DNA of 54,818 bases from Treponema sp. GTDB taxonomy: Bacteria; Spirochaetota; Spirochaetia; Treponematales; Treponemataceae. The DNA is taken from NCBI GenBank assembly GCA_024696155.1, contig JAILHD010000034.1, positions 1-54,818 on the forward strand, in the 5' to 3' direction. Below the pieces are notes generated by a model. It ran no database searches and had not been told where the DNA came from. It worked only from the letters and a program-made list of their open reading frames with translations. Positions within the stretch are counted from its first letter, which is position 1. The number at the start of each line of letters is the position of its first letter. Of the stretch, positions 44,320 through 52,381 are shown piece after piece. A program made the translations under genes and the position numbers.

Positions 44320-44750
44320 TTAATGTCTCCGTTATTCCAGTTTTCAATTTCGATTGTCCGGTCGTCACCTTCGCCCGGAGTAATTCTTAATAATATTGTT
44401 TTTTTAGGCAGTTCGTCCATGATTTTTTCGCTCCATTCGATGATTGAAACGCCGTTTCCGTAAATCATGTCGTCTGTGCCAAGGTTGATAAAGTCGTCGC
44501 CGCCTTCAAGACGATAAACGTCCATGTGGTAAAGAGGCATTTTGCCTGAATATTCGCTGATCAGACAAAAAGTAGGGCTTGTAATTGTGTCTGTTACGCC
44601 CAGAGCCTTTGCAATTCCTTTTGTAATTGTGGTTTTTCCTGCTGCAAGAGTGCCCTGCATGGCAATAACGTCACCTTTTTTTAAAAGGGAGCCGATTTTT
44701 TCGCCAAGGGCGATAGTCTCGTTAGCGGAGTGAGTTGTAAATGTTAACAT
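44316..44750 (-). CDS. tsaE: tRNA threonylcarbamoyladenosine biosynthesis ATPase TsaE
   Basis: TsaE is the small ATPase that resets the TsaBD complex. 144 residues with Walker A GTLAAGKTTITKGIA, SPTFCLISEY in the switch region and the conserved LYHMDVYRLEGGDDFINLG, then IIEWSEKI. It overlaps the 88-residue gene upstream by 7 bases and tsaB downstream by four. Confidence 0.95.
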   Translation of the reverse strand: MLTFTTHSANETIALGEKIGSLLKKGDVIAMQGTLAAGKTTITKGIAKALGVTDTITSPTFCLISEYSGKMPLYHMDVYRLEGGDDFINLGTDDMIYGNGVSIIEWSEKIMDELPKKTILLRITPGEGDDRTIEIENWNNGDIK

Positions 44751-45010
44751 TGAGGGAGTCTGCCTTCTAATTCTTCTGTTAAAATAAATTCAGTAAGCGC
44801 TTTTTTTACTGGCAAAAGAGGATAATTTACAGGCTTAATGAATTGAATATTAATAATTCGTTTGCCCATTGGATTTACTTCAATTGTAAATAAAATCCTG
44901 GCGTTTTCGGTTGCGGTTGGCAGCTCAATCACTGCATCGCACGTATACTTACGCAGATAAAATATCTGACCTTCTTCGCGCTGTAGATTTTGTAATTCAA
45001 GCACCTTCAT
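44744..45010 (-). CDS. Small conserved protein of unknown function
   Basis: An 88-residue soluble protein (MKVLELQNLQREEGQIFYLRKYTCDAVIELPT) with alternating hydrophobic residues suggesting a beta sheet, and no cysteine motif or signal. AAAGGAC stands close to the ATG. It is embedded between the fliD-side gene and tsaE with a 7-base overlap, so it is a real gene. From memory, treponemes keep two small genes in this place between fliD and tsaE. Function unknown. Confidence 0.75.
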   Translation of the reverse strand: MKVLELQNLQREEGQIFYLRKYTCDAVIELPTATENARILFTIEVNPMGKRIINIQFIKPVNYPLLPVKKALTEFILTEELEGRLPQC

Positions 45011-45059
45011 GTCCTTTCATTTTACTCCAAAAAGTTAGTATTCACAAGTTTAAATACTT

Positions 45060-45650
45060 TTAGAAATGTAATGCCTGTGAAATTGCTGTTAATCTTGGAC
45101 AGATTTCGTATTCAGACAAATCTCCTATAAGGACAGTATCATTATTTTGCAGAGCCTGCTCAAAATCAAGTAAAATCTGAGAAAAATCTGCAAAAAAGTC
45201 TTTAAAATTCATTCCGTTGATTGTTATTTCTTTGAAAGTGTCTGGGAATAGGGAAGCAAGTGTTGCCACGTGGCAGAATTCATCAATGTGATCTGCAAGA
45301 TTTTTAATTGATTCAACAACCTCTGAATTCTGACCATTCTGCAAAGCTACGGGAACTTGTTCCATTTTTTCTGAAAGACTTGTAAAAAGCACAGAAAGAT
45401 TTTCAAATGCTTCCTGAATTGAACCTTTTGTAACTACAGAAAATTCAAATTTTGTATTTTTACCAAGTTCTTTTGAAGCTTCTTCATCAAAAATATCTGC
45501 TGTAATCTGTTTTCCGTCTACTGTGATTCCAATTACAGCGGCTTCGTTTTCTTCGCAGGTTTTCTCAAAAGATTTAAGAACATCACCTACTGTCTGCTCG
45601 TCTTCTATCTGAACTTCTACGTTCTGACCGTTTATAAAAAATTCTACCAT
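45060..45650 (-). CDS. Protein of unknown function downstream of fliD
   Basis: A 196-residue acidic soluble protein. The N-terminal 70 residues (MVEFFINGQNVEVQIEDEQTV, later FDEEASKELGKNTKFEFSVV) have the rhythm of a ubiquitin-like beta-grasp domain; the rest is helical. AGAGGAAATT precedes the ATG. It lies 31 bases after fliD, where many bacteria have fliS or fliT chaperone genes. No sequence match to those families is evident, so a FliD or FlaB chaperone role is only a positional guess. Confidence 0.7.
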   Translation of the reverse strand: MVEFFINGQNVEVQIEDEQTVGDVLKSFEKTCEENEAAVIGITVDGKQITADIFDEEASKELGKNTKFEFSVVTKGSIQEAFENLSVLFTSLSEKMEQVPVALQNGQNSEVVESIKNLADHIDEFCHVATLASLFPDTFKEITINGMNFKDFFADFSQILLDFEQALQNNDTVLIGDLSEYEICPRLTAISQALHF

Positions 45651-45681
45651 AATTTCCTCTTAATTTATTTATCGGAAGATT

Positions 45682-47640
45682 TTAGCGGTTTCTGTTCTGT
45701 TGATTAGTAAAATTATTAATTGAATTCTGCTGGCTTTCCAAACTGTTAAGAGAACCTTCCATCTGACCGTATTTATTTCTTAAATCAGCTTCTTTTTTAT
45801 CCATCTGGACTTCAAGGCGTGCAATTTTCTGTTCAGAACTCTTGATTTTTGAATCAAGGCCGCTGGTCTTCATTGCAAGAATTCCACCTGTCTGAGTGTA
45901 AGCAGAAATCTGCTTATCCAGTTGAACGCCAATTCCCTTATCAGAAACTAAATCGCCGTCAGAATCATAACCGAACAAAAGTCTTATGTCTTCAAGATGA
46001 TTTTCTATTGCCTGATCAAGTTTTTTTTCATCAATTTCAAGATAGCCGCGGAGTCTGCTTTGAGAATAGCTTCCGTTTCCGCCGCTTGCGTTTGTGCTGA
46101 TTCCAATCTGATTAAGCATTGTGATTGTTGCCTGATCAGAAGTCTGATAACCTGCATTCAGAATGTTAGACATATTTGATTTTATAGTAGGAAGTGTAAA
46201 ATCTGTCTGGAACATTCCAAGTTTTTTCATTTCTGCTTCGCGTTCATCAGAAGTCAGATAGTCAAGTTCCTGAATAATTTCTTCTTTATTCTGAGAAAGA
46301 ATATTTAATTCTGCAACGGTGCGGTTATACTGGCCAACAAACTGAATTAAAGCGTCTTTAGAAGCTTCTTTATCTGGTTTTACGGTGATTGTTGCAGTTT
46401 TTTCTGTTTTGTCGTGAACGTGCAGTGTAATTTCGGGCACTATGTCGTCTATGTCGTTTGTAGGACGGCTGATTTTAATGCCTTCATATTTCACAATAGC
46501 GTCATCTGCCTCTGAAACCGGATTTTTTGGCTGATAGCCCAGCTGCTTTCCTCCATCATAAGAAGTAAATGCTGAGGTGTCCAGTTGTTTTCCGGTGTTT
46601 GTATTTTTAATTCTGATTGCAGTAATTCCGTCGTAATCTCTAAGCGGAATGTCTACGAGTGTATCTTCTGCAAAAAGACCCGGAGTTTCTATTAATTTTT
46701 CGCTGCCGTCTTCCATAACGGCGTAAACTACATTTTCTGTAGAAACCTTCTGCTTTGGTTCCGGCATTTTTTCTGCACTTTCAGAATTAGGGTCAAGGTT
46801 TGTGATTGTAATGCCCCCAAATTCCGCAGAACCTGAGCTTTGTAAGTCTGGAGTGCCAGGTATTGTTTTATTGTAGGCATCTGCAACGTCATCTGTATCT
46901 GTTGCAATTAAAGAAAAAGTTACGTGAGTATTTTTTGAAGAGCGCAAATCCATTGGAATTTCAACTTCTATAGAAGCTTCAGGCAAAAGGGTAGAGTCTT
47001 CGTAAAATTCGTTTCCCTTTGATTTTGCAGGTTCAATCATTCCAGAACTTAACGCAAAATCTTTTGCATTGCCAATAAATTCAAGACGATTTTCTGCCCC
47101 TGTAACCATTGATTCAATCATTAAAGCGGATTTTCCGCTGCTTCCGCCAATAATCATTGATTTTACAAGGTTGTTGGAGCGTCTGTTGATTGCGTTAGAA
47201 AAATCTTTTAGAGTGCCGCCTTTCCAGTTAAAACTAAGCTGTTTTTCGCCAACTTTGTAAGTGTAGGTTCCAGATGGTACTTTAAAATCTTTTTCCATTT
47301 CATCAGACATAAATCTGTCTGCAGTAGCAGGCTGAAGAACGTCAATTTTAAAAGACTGAAGTTCTGCGCTTCTTGTTGCTTCTGCACTAATTGCGCTTTC
47401 CTGCGAGGAGTCGGTTATTTTACTGTTAAATGGATTTTCAAAAGAGTAGAGTGCTTTTGTCTTTTCTCTAAGCGAGGCGAGTTGCGAATTAACATCTCTC
47501 CAGGCGTCTTTTTGGGCTTTTAGTCCGTCAAGTTGAGTTTTTTCCCTATTTAAAGGAATACGCTCAACCTGCATCAGTTTTTCAATGGTTTCATTTGTTT
47601 TATACTGATCTGTGACGCCTGGAATATTGAGTCCAGCCAT
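45682..47640 (-). CDS. fliD: Flagellar filament cap protein FliD
   Basis: FliD (HAP2) caps the filament and guides flagellin assembly. The 652-residue product starts MAGLNIPGVTDQYKTNETIEKLM, the usual FliD N-terminus, with a helix to about residue 70. A variable central part follows, and the C-terminal region includes RLRGYLEIDEKKLDQAIENH and a terminal coiled coil ending NSINNFTNQQNRNR. The ribosome binding site is weak (GGTAAAGA). It is preceded by flaG with a 24-base gap. Confidence 0.94.
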   Translation of the reverse strand: MAGLNIPGVTDQYKTNETIEKLMQVERIPLNREKTQLDGLKAQKDAWRDVNSQLASLREKTKALYSFENPFNSKITDSSQESAISAEATRSAELQSFKIDVLQPATADRFMSDEMEKDFKVPSGTYTYKVGEKQLSFNWKGGTLKDFSNAINRRSNNLVKSMIIGGSSGKSALMIESMVTGAENRLEFIGNAKDFALSSGMIEPAKSKGNEFYEDSTLLPEASIEVEIPMDLRSSKNTHVTFSLIATDTDDVADAYNKTIPGTPDLQSSGSAEFGGITITNLDPNSESAEKMPEPKQKVSTENVVYAVMEDGSEKLIETPGLFAEDTLVDIPLRDYDGITAIRIKNTNTGKQLDTSAFTSYDGGKQLGYQPKNPVSEADDAIVKYEGIKISRPTNDIDDIVPEITLHVHDKTEKTATITVKPDKEASKDALIQFVGQYNRTVAELNILSQNKEEIIQELDYLTSDEREAEMKKLGMFQTDFTLPTIKSNMSNILNAGYQTSDQATITMLNQIGISTNASGGNGSYSQSRLRGYLEIDEKKLDQAIENHLEDIRLLFGYDSDGDLVSDKGIGVQLDKQISAYTQTGGILAMKTSGLDSKIKSSEQKIARLEVQMDKKEADLRNKYGQMEGSLNSLESQQNSINNFTNQQNRNR

Positions 47641-47664
47641 AAATCTTTACCGTTCAGTTTATAA

Positions 47665-48051
47665 TCAGATTACTTCGTCAAAAATATTACCGATTGCTTT
47701 TCTGATTCTAAGCTTCAGATTTTGAATCTCTTCCGACGGAATCTGTTTTATAACTTTATCTGTGCTTGCATCTACAATAGAAACAATAACACTACCAAGT
47801 TCTTTGTTCACGCTAAACTGCAACTTATTATCGGAAATTAATTCCGAAAGCCGCTGCAACTGCTGTGAAACTTCCTTAGTTTGTGCTACAGACTGCTCAA
47901 TGCTCTGTGCAACCTGTGCTCCACTCGGTGCAATGGATTGCGTTTGTACCTGCTGATCTTTGCTGGTATTCACACTTTTTACATTGTTTTTATAAAGAGT
48001 CTGGCCATCCATTGCCATCTGAACCATGGAACTGTTTGTAATAGTGTTCAT
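47665..48051 (-). CDS. flaG: FlaG family flagellar protein
   Basis: A 128-residue protein with a variable Gln/Ser-rich N-terminal part and the conserved C-terminal FlaG fold: LQFSVNKELGSVIVSIVDASTDKVIKQIPSEEI. FlaG homologues affect filament length. AGGAGGTG precedes the ATG. It opens the flaG-fliD-(two small genes)-tsaE-tsaB run. The leader contains an imperfect hairpin TCAAGGAA-GAAA-TTCTTGA that holds a GGA. Confidence 0.9.
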   Translation of the reverse strand: MNTITNSSMVQMAMDGQTLYKNNVKSVNTSKDQQVQTQSIAPSGAQVAQSIEQSVAQTKEVSQQLQRLSELISDNKLQFSVNKELGSVIVSIVDASTDKVIKQIPSEEIQNLKLRIRKAIGNIFDEVI

Positions 48052-48122
48052 AGTTCACCTCCTGTATATAGGGTTAATATGTCAAGAATTTCTTCCTTGA
48101 AAAATCCCCCCCTGATACTTTC

Positions 48123-48157
48123 AAAAAAAAAGCAGGAGAGGGGCGCAACCCCTCCTG
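48123..48157 (-). terminator. flaB terminator (downstream copy)
   Basis: On the minus strand CAGGAGGGG-TTGCG-CCCCTCTCCTG is followed by nine T, between the flaB at 48205 and flaG. Confidence 0.88.
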
Positions 48158-48204
48158 TTAGAAATTATTTCAAAAAGACGACATCCAGAGGTCTCTTTGA
48201 AAAC

Positions 48205-49053
48205 TTACTGCAAAAGTCCAAGTACATTCTGTGTCTGTGAATTAGACTGTGCGAGCATTGCTGTACCAGCTTGTGTGAGAATCTGGTTCTTAGTAAACTC
48301 AACCATTTCAGAAGCCATATCTGTATCGCGGATGCGGCTCTCTGCTGACTGAGTATTTTCTGCAGCAATATCTACACCTTTTGCAGCCAACTCAAATCTG
48401 TTCTGGTATGCACCAAGATCTGCTCTCTGTTTTGTTACTGTAGTCAAAGCAGCATCAACAGCAGCAAGAGTCATGTTTGCATCCTCAGGTGTTGAGATGG
48501 TAATCTGTTCATCGCCACCCTGCATACCCTTCAAACCAAGAGCTGTAGCAGTCATAGTACCAATGAACACACGTGCATTCTGGTCAACATTTGCACCAAT
48601 CTGGAACTGCATTACTGACTGACCTTCCTGTGCAAAGCGTCCAGTCAACATATTCATACCGTTGAACTGAGCCTGACTTGCAATGCGGTCAACTTCAGCA
48701 ACGAGCTGTGATACTTCTACCTGAATCTGCATGCGATCTTCATCGCTGTAGATACCGTTAGCAGACTGTACTGCAAGTTCACGAACACGCTGAAGAATGT
48801 CTGTAGTTTCTGTTAAATAACCTTCAGTTGTCTGAATGAAAGCAACTCCATTCGAAATGTTCTTACTTGCCTGGTTAAGTCCGCGAATCTGGCTTCTCAT
48901 TTTTTCTGATACTGCCAGACCTGAAGCATCGTCTCCGGCGCGATTGATGCGTTCACCAGAAGAAAGTTTCTCCATGTTCTTCATGATTGAATCATTAGAA
49001 ATGTTCAATACACGATCAGCATAGAGCGAACTCATATTGTGATTAATAATCAT
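48205..49053 (-). CDS. flaB: Flagellin core protein FlaB, divergent paralogue
   Basis: A core filament protein of the periplasmic flagellum. Start at ATG 49053 ([14 protein letters not shown]) with GGAGGG 7 bases upstream, giving 282 residues. Like other spirochaete FlaB it has only the D0/D1 domains: the N-terminal [20 protein letters not shown] block and the C-terminal [23 protein letters not shown] block. It ends [11 protein letters not shown]. It differs from the neighbouring flaB mainly around residues 140-215. The GGA in its Shine-Dalgarno context (ATGGAGG) fits a CsrA site. It has a long, highly structured leader of about 325 nt behind a sigma70-like promoter. Confidence 0.96.
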   Translation of the reverse strand: MIINHNMSSLYADRVLNISNDSIMKNMEKLSSGERINRAGDDASGLAVSEKMRSQIRGLNQASKNISNGVAFIQTTEGYLTETTDILQRVRELAVQSANGIYSDEDRMQIQVEVSQLVAEVDRIASQAQFNGMNMLTGRFAQEGQSVMQFQIGANVDQNARVFIGTMTATALGLKGMQGGDEQITISTPEDANMTLAAVDAALTTVTKQRADLGAYQNRFELAAKGVDIAAENTQSAESRIRDTDMASEMVEFTKNQILTQAGTAMLAQSNSQTQNVLGLLQ

Positions 49054-49081
49054 AGTTGTGCCCTCCATGTTTACTTATACA

Positions 49082-49217
49082 TAAAGCATCTTGCTTTACG
49101 CCTGCAGGTGAAGGCTGAATTAGTTCTGCGCCCCTAATTCAGTTTCAGACCTATTACAGCAGGAATAGTCAGAATAAATAGGCGTTTAATCTGACCGTTC
49201 TTGCTGTCACCTGCAGG
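49082..49217 (-). promoter_or_regulatory. Structured flaB leader: three-way junction plus hairpin
   Basis: On the minus strand: closing stem CCTGCAGGTGA (49217-49207) with TCACCTGCAGG (49111-49101). Inside is one arm CAGCA/TGCTG containing GTCAGA/TCTGAC (49206-49157), and a second arm CTGAATTAG/CTAATTCAG (49142-49115). A further hairpin TAAAGCA-AGA-TGCTTTA (49098-49082) follows, about 20 bases before the Shine-Dalgarno. All the stems are perfect. I recognise no known riboswitch class. Confidence 0.65.
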
Positions 49218-49349
49218 GCAGGGAAGGCACTATGTCAAAAATCTTTGGTATATCTGAAAATATACTCTGTTATAGTCTAACACTATAATACTACTATTTG
49301 GTGTTTTTGTGGAAATAAATTTTAAGAAAAAAATCAGAAACACCGTGCT

Positions 49350-49381
49350 GTTAAAGAACAGTCTTTCGACTGCTCTTTAAC
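49350..49381 (-). promoter_or_regulatory. GAAA-capped hairpin at the 5' end of the flaB leader
   Basis: GTTAAAGAGCAGTC-GAAA-GACTGTTCTTTAAC, 14 pairs with one G-T and a GNRA loop. It overlaps the predicted transcription start (~49378). It may protect the transcript end, or be a DNA operator. Confidence 0.55.
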
Positions 49382-49384
49382 TTT

Positions 49385-49413
49385 AGTATAACTCACTATT
49401 TAAGTAAAGACAA
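49385..49413 (-). promoter_or_regulatory. Sigma70-type promoter of the downstream flaB
   Basis: On the minus strand TTGTCT (49413-49408), 17 bases, TATACT (49390-49385). No sigma28-like element was found in this leader, in contrast to the other flaB. Confidence 0.6.
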
Positions 49414-49429
49414 CCTTAACTTAAATGAA

Positions 49430-49459
49430 CTATCTGTACAAGCTAAGTACATTCTGTGA
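49430..49459 (-). pseudogene. Remnant of a flagellin 3' end
   Basis: Read on the minus strand, ten codons give SQNVLSLYR and a TAG stop, closely matching the end of the adjacent flaB ([12 protein letters not shown]). The DNA match continues through the stop codon (AGATAGT). The 14-base CACAGAATGTACTT is identical to the end of the downstream flaB. An in-frame TAG precedes it and no upstream coding part remains. Confidence 0.55.
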
Positions 49460-49506
49460 CTAAAAATATGCCAGAGCAAGCTGCTTTCAAATGTCTTTTT
49501 AGTCAC
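49456..49506. repeat. Inverted repeat downstream of flaB
   Basis: GTGACTAAAAA (49456-49466) and its complement TTTTTAGTCAC (49496-49506), perfect over 11 bases, with an AGCA/TGCT mini-stem in the loop. It lies just after the flaB stop codon and overlaps the flagellin remnant. There is no T-run after it, so it is not a standard terminator. Confidence 0.6.
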
Positions 49507-49523
49507 TAAACATACTTGTCAGA

Positions 49524-50384
49524 CTATCTCAATAAGCTGAGAACATTCTGACTCTGTGAGTTTGCCTGTGCAAGCATAGCTGTTCCAGCCTGCATCAATA
49601 CAGAGTTCTTTGTGAATTCAACCATCTGACTTGCCATATCTGTATCACGGATGCGTGATTCAGAAGCCTGTGTATTTTCAGCTGCAATATCCAAGCCTCT
49701 TACAGTCATTTCAAGACGGTTCTGATAAGCACCAAGGTCAGCACGCTGTTTGTTGATCTTCTTAAGTGCTTCATCTACTGTTCCGATAGCACGGTTGGCA
49801 TCTTCCGGTGTGGCAAGTGTAATTTTTTCGCCAGTTCCGATTTCGCGGATTCCAAGAGCATCAGCTGTCATTGTACCGATGTAAACCTGTACGCGCTGAT
49901 CCATGTTAGCACCAATATGGAACCACATAGAAGCAGTAACTGAGTTTTCTCCCAAAGCCTGTGCGAAACGTCCTGTAAGCATGTTCATGCCGTTGAACTG
50001 AGCAGAACTTGCAATACGATCAACTTCAGATACGAGAGCAGAAATTTCTACCTGAATCTGCATGCGGTCTTCAGAAGAGTAGATACCGTTTGAAGACTGA
50101 ACAGCAAGTTCACGGATACGCTGCATGATGTCTGTTGTTTCCTGCAAATAGCCTTCAGTTGTCTGAATAAAGCTGATGCCGTTCTGGGCATTTCTAGAAG
50201 CCTGATTCAAACCTCTGATCTGGCTGCGCATCTTTTCAGATACTGCAAGACCTGAAGCATCATCACCTGCACGATTGATTCTTTCTCCTGATGAGAGTTT
50301 CTCCATGTCTTTTGTGAAACTTACACCAGTAACTCCGAGCTGACGGTTGGCAAACATTGCCGACATGTTGTGGTTGATAACCAT
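49524..50384 (-). CDS. flaB: Flagellin core protein FlaB, main type
   Basis: A core filament flagellin, 286 residues from ATG 50384 ([17 protein letters not shown]), the length usual for treponemal FlaB. AAGGAGG lies 8 bases before the start. The conserved D0/D1 blocks are complete, and [20 protein letters not shown] is the segment typical of FlaB1-3. The frame is open 20 codons upstream but those residues are leader sequence. A sigma28-like promoter (50573-50546) and two loop-exposed GGA hairpins in the leader suggest late-class transcription and CsrA control of translation. Confidence 0.97.
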   Translation of the reverse strand: MVINHNMSAMFANRQLGVTGVSFTKDMEKLSSGERINRAGDDASGLAVSEKMRSQIRGLNQASRNAQNGISFIQTTEGYLQETTDIMQRIRELAVQSSNGIYSSEDRMQIQVEISALVSEVDRIASSAQFNGMNMLTGRFAQALGENSVTASMWFHIGANMDQRVQVYIGTMTADALGIREIGTGEKITLATPEDANRAIGTVDEALKKINKQRADLGAYQNRLEMTVRGLDIAAENTQASESRIRDTDMASQMVEFTKNSVLMQAGTAMLAQANSQSQNVLSLLR

Positions 50385-50387
50385 AGT

Positions 50388-50429
50388 ATTCCTCCTTGGA
50401 ATGTTGTGGCAGAAGAATCCTTTCTTCTG
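50388..50429 (-). promoter_or_regulatory. Two CsrA-type hairpins in the flaB leader
   Basis: Hairpin 1 (50402-50388): ATTCC-AAGGA-GGAAT, whose loop and 3' arm are the Shine-Dalgarno itself. Hairpin 2 (50429-50410): CAGAAGAA-AGGA-TTCTTCTG, eight perfect pairs. Both show the A(N)GGA core in the loop, about 25 bases apart, as in the two-site hag leader of B. subtilis bound by a CsrA dimer. csrA and fliW are in the same window. Confidence 0.7.
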
Positions 50430-50545
50430 TAAAAAAAGACGCAAAAATGCGTAAATGTTCTTACAAGGCTACATCTACACATTTTTGCAGGAAGTGTTTA
50501 ATCTTTGCTTCTTCGAAGTCGTAAAATCATAACACTTCTAATTTA

Positions 50546-50573
50546 TCATCGGAGGACTGCGTAAAAATCTTTA
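50546..50573 (-). promoter_or_regulatory. Sigma28-type promoter of flaB
   Basis: On the minus strand TAAA (50573-50570), 16 bases, TCCGATGA (50553-50546). It matches the flgN promoter element ACCGATGA and the sigma28 consensus. The leader would be about 150 nt. Confidence 0.65.
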
Positions 50574-50593
50574 ATAAAAAATTTAATTTTTTT

Positions 50594-51253
50594 TTAAATT
50601 TTTAAAGATTCTATGATTTTTTTAAGAGACTGTGTTGCTTTTCCGCGGTGCGAGATTTTATTTTTGTCTTCTGCAGAAAGCTGAGCAACAGTTTTATTGA
50701 ATTGAGGAAGAAAAACAATTGGATCATATCCAAATCCGCCGTCTCCAGCTTTTTTAGAAATGTCTTCAATCAAAGTTCCTTCAAAAGTTTCCTGGCATAC
50801 AAAAAGTCTGTCTGTACCAAGGTACAAAACCATTGCGCAGGTGTAGTGGCAGCTTCTTTCACCGTTAAGATAGGCTGCTTTTGGAAGACTGTCTTTTTTT
50901 ACAGCGTCATTCAGCTGGCTGATTAAGAAGACATTCTGTTCTTCCTGGCTGATTTTTGTTCCGTCAGGCTTTCCGTGCATAAAATCTGGACCTGCATAGC
51001 GCGAAGAATAAATGCCAGGCGCACCTTCTAATGCATCTACGCAGATTCCAGAGTCGTCTGCAATTACAGGCTGATGAACAATGTCAAACAATGCTTTTGC
51101 CTTAATAAGGCTGTTTTCGTAAAAAGTTGAACCTGTTTCTTCTGGATCAAAGGCAATACCTTCGTCAGAAGGTATCAGGATTTCGTGTTCAGGAAGAAGC
51201 TGCTGCATCTCCCGTTTTTTGTTTTGATTTCCGGTTGCTAAATAGATTTTCAT
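50594..51253 (-). CDS. rdgB: dITP/XTP pyrophosphatase (RdgB/HAM1)
   Basis: Hydrolyses non-canonical purine nucleoside triphosphates to keep them out of DNA. The 219-residue protein has the N-terminal MKIYLATGNQNKKREM nucleotide site, VIADDSGICVDALEGAPGIYSSRYAG, and the C-terminal GDGGFGYDPIVFLP and SHRGKA motifs. It is slightly longer than E. coli RdgB (197), mostly through an extra loop near residue 120. It stands alone between the flaB leader and the sigma-like gene. Confidence 0.96.
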   Translation of the reverse strand: MKIYLATGNQNKKREMQQLLPEHEILIPSDEGIAFDPEETGSTFYENSLIKAKALFDIVHQPVIADDSGICVDALEGAPGIYSSRYAGPDFMHGKPDGTKISQEEQNVFLISQLNDAVKKDSLPKAAYLNGERSCHYTCAMVLYLGTDRLFVCQETFEGTLIEDISKKAGDGGFGYDPIVFLPQFNKTVAQLSAEDKNKISHRGKATQSLKKIIESLKI

Positions 51254-51292
51254 GAAAAAAATAATAGCAAAAAAGTAGAAAAAAAAACATTT

Positions 51293-52222
51293 TTATAAGG
51301 CACTTTTTTCTATTTCTTCTTTGAATATCTTGCTGTAATTTTTGGCGCATGCAAGATAGTATCTTACCTGCCGTTCACAAATTCCCAGAAGGTTTGCAAT
51401 TACTTTATTTGAAGTAACCATGTGGGAAGCCTGTGTACTTAAAATGCGGTTTTTTGCCTGCCACAGATTTGTGTGGTGTTTGTATTTCTGCAGAACTTCG
51501 GAGTTTACCTCTTCGGAAGAATTTTCCATATTTGTAAGAAGATTTAACTGCGACTGATAGCGATTATGGTAATAATATGACTTATTTCTTGATTCTGAAA
51601 GTTCGTGATGGCGCTCAATTTTTTGTTGCAGCGTATTTTTGCAAAGCCGGCTTCCTTCAAGTATTATTTGCGGATCAATATTCATAGCTTTGCAGATGGC
51701 ATAAATTGAATTTTCATCAAAATAAAGAACGTATTTTAATAAAAGTGTAACAATTACGCGCTCTTTTTTAGAAGAGTAGTTTTGTAGTGCGGCACGAAGC
51801 TCTTCTGGAGTAATTTTCTTTCTTACATACGGCGGTTTTGGTTCTGCAGCCAAAAGAGGCGTGAGCGGTTCATATTTTAATCTGTCGTAAAAAACTTTTG
51901 AATATTCCTGATTTACAGTACAGAGTTCGTTAAGACAATTTTTAGCCCGATTTTTTATATTCTTGTTTATAATACTTGTGATATGGGCATAAAAATATGG
52001 AAAAAAGTTTCCAATCCGTTTGTCAAAGGAATCTAATACGATTCTGCCTTTTTCTAAGAAATTTACGATAATTTCTTCTCTAAAATCTTCATCAAATTTG
52101 TGAAGCCCAAAAAGCGGATAATTTTTGTAAATAAATTCTGCCATAAAATTTACGGCTTCATTTTTTGTAATTGTGCCCTGTTCTAAAAGAACAGGAATCT
52201 GGTTTAATTCAATTTTCATCAT
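51293..52222 (-). CDS. Sigma-factor-like protein of unknown function
   Basis: A 309-residue soluble protein I cannot assign to a named family. Residues about 40-90 (KFDEDFREEIIVNFLEKGRIVLDSFDKRIGNFFPYFYAHI) resemble sigma70 region 2, and residues about 270-295 (SNKVIANLLGICERQVRYYL) form a helix-turn-helix like region 4. The middle is helical and charged, with a Tyr/His-rich linker. AAGGAA precedes two consecutive ATG codons. It is the first gene on the minus strand after a 158-base gap containing the tRNA-Met promoter. It may be a divergent sigma factor or an anti-sigma-related regulator. Confidence 0.65.
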   Translation of the reverse strand: MMKIELNQIPVLLEQGTITKNEAVNFMAEFIYKNYPLFGLHKFDEDFREEIIVNFLEKGRIVLDSFDKRIGNFFPYFYAHITSIINKNIKNRAKNCLNELCTVNQEYSKVFYDRLKYEPLTPLLAAEPKPPYVRKKITPEELRAALQNYSSKKERVIVTLLLKYVLYFDENSIYAICKAMNIDPQIILEGSRLCKNTLQQKIERHHELSESRNKSYYYHNRYQSQLNLLTNMENSSEEVNSEVLQKYKHHTNLWQAKNRILSTQASHMVTSNKVIANLLGICERQVRYYLACAKNYSKIFKEEIEKSAL

Positions 52223-52339
52223 TTGTTTTCCTTATGTGTGTACACGCCTTTTATATAGCAACTTCTGTGCCAGAAAAGCGGATAATTTTAATTTAGTGAA
52301 AATTTTCTTAAGAATTTTTAAAAAATCGCCAGAACCCTA

Positions 52340-52368
52340 TTGACCCAAACACCTTAAAAAGATATATT
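52340..52368 (+). promoter_or_regulatory. Promoter of tRNA-Met
   Basis: TTGACC (52340-52345), 17 bases, TATATT (52363-52368), 13 bases upstream of the mature tRNA. Confidence 0.7.
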
Positions 52369-52381
52369 GTTACTCACTTAC

